A stretch of DNA of 64,000 nucleotides from Endocalyx cinctus. Lineage: Eukaryota > Ascomycota > Sordariomycetes > Amphisphaeriales > Apiosporaceae. The notes beneath the pieces were generated by a model that ran no database searches, had not been told where the DNA came from, and worked only from the letters and a program-made list of their open reading frames with translations. The stretch is taken from assembly GCA_001600455.1 (NCBI GenBank), contig BCKC01000001.1, positions 5,792,441 through 5,856,440 on the forward strand. The letters run 5' to 3'. Both the position numbers and the translations under genes were made by a program. Position 1 is the stretch's first letter. The number at the start of each line of letters is the position of its first letter. This document shows positions 58,662 to 64,000 of this stretch, one piece after another.

Positions 58662-61428
58662 ATGGCGCCTTCAGCCATCGACAACGAACCTCCTCCCTTG
58701 CCCGTACGAGAAGCCAAGGTATATCCTGCCGCGAAGATATTCGACGTCAAAGAGAACAGGTTCGATAAACCTACACCCATTCAAGCAGATGGTCGAGAGA
58801 AGGCGTTAGCGCAGACCGACGGCGATGTCGCGATTGTCATTGATAATGGTATGTGCACAATAACATAGAGATCTCCTAGAAGACCTACTCACATTTTCAT
58901 TTTGACTAGGCTCTTCCACCGTCCGATCTGGTTGGTCGTTCGATTCAAAGCCGAGATTCAACATACCGCCGATAATGGCCAAATACAGAGACAGAAAATT
59001 GGGAAAGACTTTTTCGTTCGCTGGTACAGACTGTTACTCCGACACTACATCCAAAGGTCATATAAGAAATGCGTTTGAGGCTGGTACCGGCGTTGTTTGC
59101 AACTGGGATGTGGAGGAACACGTTCTCGATTGGACATTTATGAAACTAGGAATGAACGACGCCGACGGGGCTATCGAATTTCCCATCGTCATGACTGAAG
59201 CTGTCGCTAATCTTCCTTACTCGCGGAAGTGTACGTTCTCGTCCCAACTCCTGCGCAAATACTATCATGTTTCACACCTTGCATATGACTAACATGTTCT
59301 ATATAGCTATGAACGAGATCATCTTCGAGTGCTACGGAGCCCCATCCCTCGCTATGGGAATCGACTCTCTCTTCTCTTATAAATACAATAAAGGATCGAC
59401 GGGAATAGTGGTATCATCTTCGTATAGCTCTACACACGTGATACCGGTATACAATTCTAAGGCCATGCTAGCTCAGGCTATACGTTTGAATTGGGGTGGA
59501 TGGCATGCGGCGGAATATCTTCTAAAGCTTATTCGATTGAAATACTCAACATTCCCTGGCAAGCTCAATGCGTCTCAGGCCGAGAACATGCTCAAGGACC
59601 ATTGCTACATCTCTAAAGCATACGACGACGAGCTACGTTCCTATTTAGACTGGACGGGACTGGAGGACAGAGATATCGTGATACAGTACCCGTTCACCGA
59701 GGAAGTCATTATACAAAAAAGCGAAGAGGAATTAGCGCGGATAGCCGAACGCAAGAAAGAGAGCGGGCGACGTTTACAAGAGCAAGCGGCGAAGATGCGG
59801 TTAGAAAAGTTGATGCGGAAAGAACAGGAGCTCGATTATTTCAAGAAGCTACAGGCCAAGCTAGCCGACGCTAACAAGAAAGACACGAAACGTCTTCTTG
59901 ACGCTGAAGATTTGAAGGACGAATCGCAATTGGAGCGCAGCATAAAAGAACTCGAGAAATCCATCAAGCGCGCCCGTACGAAGGACGTGGGAGGAGATCC
60001 CGAAGAAGAACAAGAAGCGCCCGATTTTAGTCTGCTCGAAATTCCCGACGACCAGCTCGACGAAGCCGGAATAAAGGCGAAGAGGCATCAGCGGCTTCTC
60101 AAGTCGAATCACGAAGCCCGAGCTCGGGCCAAGGCCGAGAAGGAGGCCGAGAAGGCGCGCGTAGCCGAGGAAGAGCGCAAGGACAGGGAACGTCGGGAGA
60201 ACGATCTCGAGGGCTGGCTGGACGAGAGGCGCGTGGCCAGAGAAGGCGTCCTGCAGAGGATGAAGGAGAGGGATCGGCTGAAAGCGGACCTCGGAAACCG
60301 CAAGTCCCTCGCCTCCCAGATCCGCATGAAGTCGATCGCGAACCTCGCCTCGGACAACCCGCGTAGCAAGCGGCGACGAGGCGGTGACGACGATAACTTC
60401 GGAGCCAACGACGACGATTGGGGCGTCTACAGGCAGATCGCGGTGAACGAAGGGGGTAGCGACGACGAGGACGGTGAAGAGGATTTCATGGCCAACTTGA
60501 AAACTCTGGAGGAAGACCTCCTCCGCTACGATCCCGACTTCACGCACGAGCACACGTACGAGGCGCAGAACGACTGGAACAAGAGTCTTCTGCACGCGTT
60601 TATGCGGGGGCCGCGCCCCTTCGACGCCGGCTCCCAAGCCGAGATCCACCAGATCCACCTGAACGTCGAGCGCATAAGGGTGCCCGAGGTCCTGTTCCAG
60701 CCGTCGATCGCGGGCCTGGACCAAGCCGGCCTCGTGGAGATCGTGGGCGACATCCTCACGCAGCGCCTCGTCGGCCTCGGCGGCGTCAACCGCGACGACT
60801 TCCTGCGCGACATATTCCTCACCGGCGGGAACACCCTCTTCGCCGGCTTCGACGACCGTCTCCGGCAGGGCCTCACCCCGCTCCTGCCGGCCGGTTCTCC
60901 CCTCAACATCCGCCGCGCTGACGACGTCTTGATGGACGCGTGGCGCGGCGCGGCGCAGTGGGTCGGATCCCCGAGCTGGAAGGCTGCTAATTTAACTAAG
61001 GCCGAATACCAGGAAAAGGGTCACGATTATCTGAAGGTAAGCAACCTCCCCCTGTATTTCTTTTCGTTTCTTTTTCTTCACCTCATATTATCCCGATCAA
61101 CTCACGTTGGCGATTACTCATGCTCCCACCCACCACCACTATGATGATTGCCTGTCTATTTTTGGACCTGCTGTCTCTTTGAAAATTCATGATATGGATT
61201 CGCTGTTCCGAATTAATACATATCCCTTTGCCACCATTATATCATCAAGTTTACAAATCCACTATTCAAAATTTTCTTATCCCGTGCCCGTGTCTGCAAT
61301 TCCGCCTCTCCCCACCGTTTCATTACAATCTATTTTGTCACATGTTCGTATTTTCGTATTAAAGAAGCTGCTGACTAACGTCTACCTCACATTTATAGGA
61401 ACACGACATGGGAAATTCGTATGCCTAA
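58662..61428 (+). CDS. ARP5: Arp5, actin-related INO80 subunit
   Basis: Nuclear actin-related protein that, with Ies6, couples INO80 ATP hydrolysis to nucleosome sliding. Four exons: 58662-58848, 58910-59230, 59307-61036, 61399-61428; phases agree; 755 residues, as in yeast. Actin-fold signatures: VIDNGSSTVRSGW (ATP loop 1), PIVMTEAVANLPYSRKSMNEIIFECY, STGIVVSSSYSSTHVIPVYN (second phosphate loop region), and FLTGGNTLFAGFDDRL. The large insertion typical of Arp5 (about 340-590) is a Lys/Glu/Arg-rich coiled coil (ERKKESGRRLQEQAAKMR onward) with RSKRRRGGDDD. Ends YLKEHDMGNSYA. Intron 3 is 362 nt; reading through it gives a false tail. Sits next to DAD4 and close to IES6, its binding partner. Confidence 0.97.
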
Positions 61429-63429
61429 GTTCGTGATTAGATACTTGCCATGATTGTCTTTTATCTTTCCCTCTCGTCTTGACTAGATGACTAAATAGAA
61501 TCAAGACGTATGAATCTATTTAAGATTATCATACGAGAGAGATCGAGAGGGGACGAGAAGCAAACGATGGGGAAATACAATTTCCGTCGCGAAGCTACTC
61601 TACATGGCTCAGGGGAATGAACCTGGTGACCGCAAGACCTTCAGCAAATCGCTGCCACTACTGTATCAATGCGCGCTGCGTCTGTCGCGAGAGCCAAAAG
61701 AAAGAGAGCGAGAATAAAAGAATAAAAACGGGAGCTTTGCTTTTATTTTTAGATGACTGGGGTAATGGGGCTTATCTACTCGGGTTATAAAGGGGGTTCT
61801 TTCTAAAAAAAAATCTTGTTATGCTTAGCACTCAAAAAAAAAAAAAAAAAGTCGAGATAGTCGGCAGGAAGAAGGATGGACTTGAGCTTATACAATTAAT
61901 ATCAGATCGATCCTATAAACTAATAGCCTCGTCGATAGGAGGACAGTGGTTTTGCGTTTACAATGTGTCTTTGGCTCCGGTGGAAACTTAGATATTTTCT
62001 AGCTTAGATGAGATATAGAAAATGGACGTGGGAAGAAAAAAAAAAGATTCGAGTGAACCGAACCCACCTTCTTTCATCTTGCCACGCTCATGTGTTACTT
62101 TCTCTTATCATCCGCACGTAGGGTGGCGACCCTCACCTCGTATAGTATAATTCTCATAATTTCTAACTATAATACCCATATAGATTTGACGAGGAAGAAA
62201 AAAAAAAAAAAAAAGTTAAAAATTGGTGATGACCATCACAACCAATTGGGATGGACTCATACGGCGCTGACTCGAATAAATATAACCTAACCTTCCACTA
62301 ACCATCTGGCACGATACCAACAACTATCATCGCCGCCCCAAAAGAAAAGAAAAAAGCGTCGTCGAGCGGCACCTGGATAGACAGTGGCAACCTTTCATGT
62401 TTCCAACCATGACTATGTATAATCGTAAAAGTAGTGCTGACTCATGATATTTTAACGTTCTTAGAATCCGTTTCCGCCGAAATAGCAGAGGAAAGTAATA
62501 CCCTAAAGCTATTATCACTGTCTACTATGTACGTACAGATGCAGTTTATAAATATATATAAATATATATATCTAATTTACGAGTCTTACATCAGCGCGTC
62601 CGCAGAGTTAGATTGGAGAGCACGGAGCGGAGAGAAGGGACTCCTTCGTTAATTTCGGACTGTAAGCCGGTCCAACTGCTTACTTGAATAAAATAAAATA
62701 TTACTTGCTCTTAATATGATTGAAATAAAGTCGGTATTTCCCGCATTTTCACCTCAAGTATGAGCCATGATAGCCGCTAGTATACATTATGCATGTCATG
62801 TTTTCGGGTTCGGGCACCGTCATCCGAAATTGCCGTCGCCACATCTCGGAACCCTCACAAAGTTATCTGCCAGGATCAACTATTAACCATTGATGAATCT
62901 TGACCACGCTAACTAGTAGCTTAACTTCGCATTTATTATTAAGTCTCGAGGATACATTTCACTAACGCTTTCTGGGGAGTGATATCGTGGTTTGATTGAT
63001 ATCCGAAAACCATACCCTTTCAACGCCTAAACGAACATGCATGAGCAATTCCCAAACTCCATTTTAAGGGCCTTACAATAAAGAATCGCTTAGTCCAGTT
63101 CTCTTCTATTTTCCCCATCCCGTAAAATTCTTAATCTGATATCAATTCATCGTATGTTGCAGCCGACCTCATCGAAACATCAAAGCAATATCTGGCGCAG
63201 CCCGATAAAATTGGCGTTCCTATTCTAGTCGAAACGAGTTTATCAAACGGATTAACTCAACTCATGGATGATCACCCCAGCTGTTGCTAATAATTATCTC
63301 GGCCGATGACTAGCCCCTTCCTCGCGTTCAGCACCATTCAAGATAAAACGCCTCCATCTCTTCATGGGCGTCAGTCTCCTCGTCATCTAGTATCATTTCT
63401 TATTCTTTTTCTTCTAGTTGAGCGCCATG
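61429..63429. other. Intergenic, convergent flanks, no gene seen
   Basis: 2.0 kb AT-rich, with A-runs near 61834-61850 and 62197-62214 and a TATAAA-rich simple stretch near 62550. Open frames in 62090-62652 are unsupported. Likely 3' UTRs of ARP5 and of the bZIP gene. Confidence 0.6.
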
Positions 63430-63894
63430 CTAAGCCCGCAACGAAGGAGGCGGCAGCTCATTCTGGAGTTGTCGGCGGATGTCCTCGGCAGTTCGCGACT
63501 CCTCGGTACCAGGCTCCGCTTTATACTGCTTTTGATAGTTCACATCGGTCGACGGCTCCCTCGCCCTCAAGCCAGCTACAGCTGCCGCAACATCTGCTAG
63601 AGTGCCTGCAGAGGTCACGGTTGGTGCAGGTTCCGGTGGCGCAGCGCCGGTCTGCAAGGTACGAGGCGCGCTTGGGGCACTGGGAGCTGTAGGAGGTGTG
63701 ATGTTCACATTTGGAGGAGGTTGGGGGAGCTCGACTTGGAGATCTAATAAGCGTGACTGGAGCTGTATGATATATTCGCGCAGCGCGTAGTTGTCGTTCT
63801 GAACCGTCTTGAAATTGTGTTCCAGATCTCCGTATTCCCGAACTTGTTGTTCTAGTTTCTTGATGTAGTGCTCCTTACGTTGTCGAAAGGCACG
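63430..63894 (-). CDS. bZIP transcription factor, 3' exon (partial)
   Basis: Last exon of a nuclear basic-leucine-zipper regulator; the 5' part lies beyond the right edge. The exon starts after an acceptor TCCTAG at 63895-63900 and reads RAFRQRKEHYIKKLEQQVRE, the end of the basic region and start of the zipper. The RAFRQRKE-YIK-LE pattern is the fungal AP-1-like (Yap/Pap1) class. The zipper continues (YGDLEHNFKTVQNDNYALREYIIQLQSRLLDLQ), then a Pro/Ala-rich C-terminus of about 85 residues ending LPPPSLRA. No Cys-rich C-terminal redox domain is seen, so it is not a Yap1 oxidative-stress sensor of the classic kind. 155 codons including stop are visible. Confidence 0.88.
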   Translation of the reverse strand, partial: RAFRQRKEHYIKKLEQQVREYGDLEHNFKTVQNDNYALREYIIQLQSRLLDLQVELPQPPPNVNITPPTAPSAPSAPRTLQTGAAPPEPAPTVTSAGTLADVAAAVAGLRAREPSTDVNYQKQYKAEPGTEESRTAEDIRRQLQNELPPPSLRA

Positions 63895-64000
63895 CTAGGA
63901 AAAGAAAAAGCGGGTTAGTTGGCGAGAGACGAGAGAAACATATGTAATAGTGTGCGCTAAGATATGGCTAATGCGACTAGTTGCGTCCAGTGGCCGAGGG
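63895..64000 (-). other. Intron of the bZIP gene, running off the right edge
   Basis: Sequence upstream of the last exon has a CTAAC branch-like word and a pyrimidine-rich acceptor approach on the minus strand. I see no recognisable basic-region coding in it, so the donor may lie outside the window. Confidence 0.55.

Overview
This 64 kb window is nuclear DNA of a filamentous ascomycete (Pezizomycotina). The evidence is: short GT..AG introns (mostly 40-130 nt, with GTAAGT-like donors and CTAAC/CTGAC-like branch points), GC-rich exons set in AT-rich intergenic DNA with long homopolymer runs, and a gene set typical of these fungi (AreB-type GATA factor, Ppg1-type phosphatase, Dad4 of the DASH complex, Pho84/PHO-5-type phosphate permease, plant-type O-methyltransferase). 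Genus and species cannot be read from the sequence. Gene models were spliced by hand: junctions were accepted when donor, acceptor and reading frame agreed and the joined protein matched the known family.

Layout. 1-4.1 kb: a long low-complexity Pro/Thr/Ser protein, open at the left edge. 5.0-6.5 kb (-): Ppg1-type PP2A-like phosphatase. 7.9-9.5 kb (-): SAM-dependent O-methyltransferase with an unresolved start. 11.2 kb (+): small secretory- or mitochondrial-type protein. 12.5-15.1 kb (-): AreB-like GATA factor with coiled coil. 17.7-23.0 kb: KRR1 (+), ENP1/bystin (-) and HGH1 (+), a group tied to 40S biogenesis and translation. 23.0-26.4 kb: gene-poor. 26.4-28.4 kb (+): phosphate/H+ symporter. 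29.1-29.5 kb (-): DUF427 protein. 30.5-32.3 kb (+): cytochrome b2-type L-lactate dehydrogenase. 33.6-34.9 kb (-): unusual Rab GTPase. 36.3-42.3 kb (-): SLH1/ASCC3-type tandem-cassette helicase, head to head with YKT6 (+, 43 kb). 45.3-47.8 kb (-): disordered fungal protein. 47.8-52.3 kb: gene-poor, holding a small intron-less YKT6-like relic. 52.3 kb (+): profilin. 54.3-55.2 kb (-): GOT1. 56.5-61.4 kb: IES6 (-), DAD4 (+) and ARP5 (+). 63.4 kb to the right edge (-): 3' part of a bZIP factor.

The content is mainly conserved housekeeping: ribosome biogenesis and quality control (KRR1, ENP1, HGH1, SLH1), vesicle traffic (YKT6, GOT1, Rab), chromatin (ARP5 and IES6, partners in one INO80 module), kinetochore (DAD4), cytoskeleton (profilin), nutrient control (AreB-like, phosphate permease) and carbon metabolism (lactate dehydrogenase). 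Three neighbourhoods put functional partners side by side. No CRISPR array, rRNA, convincing tRNA, intact transposon or biosynthetic cluster was seen. I found no clear previously undescribed system. The most unusual items are the YKT6-like relic, the interstitial telomere-like tract, the Rab with a large insertion, and the ARP5-DAD4-IES6 arrangement.
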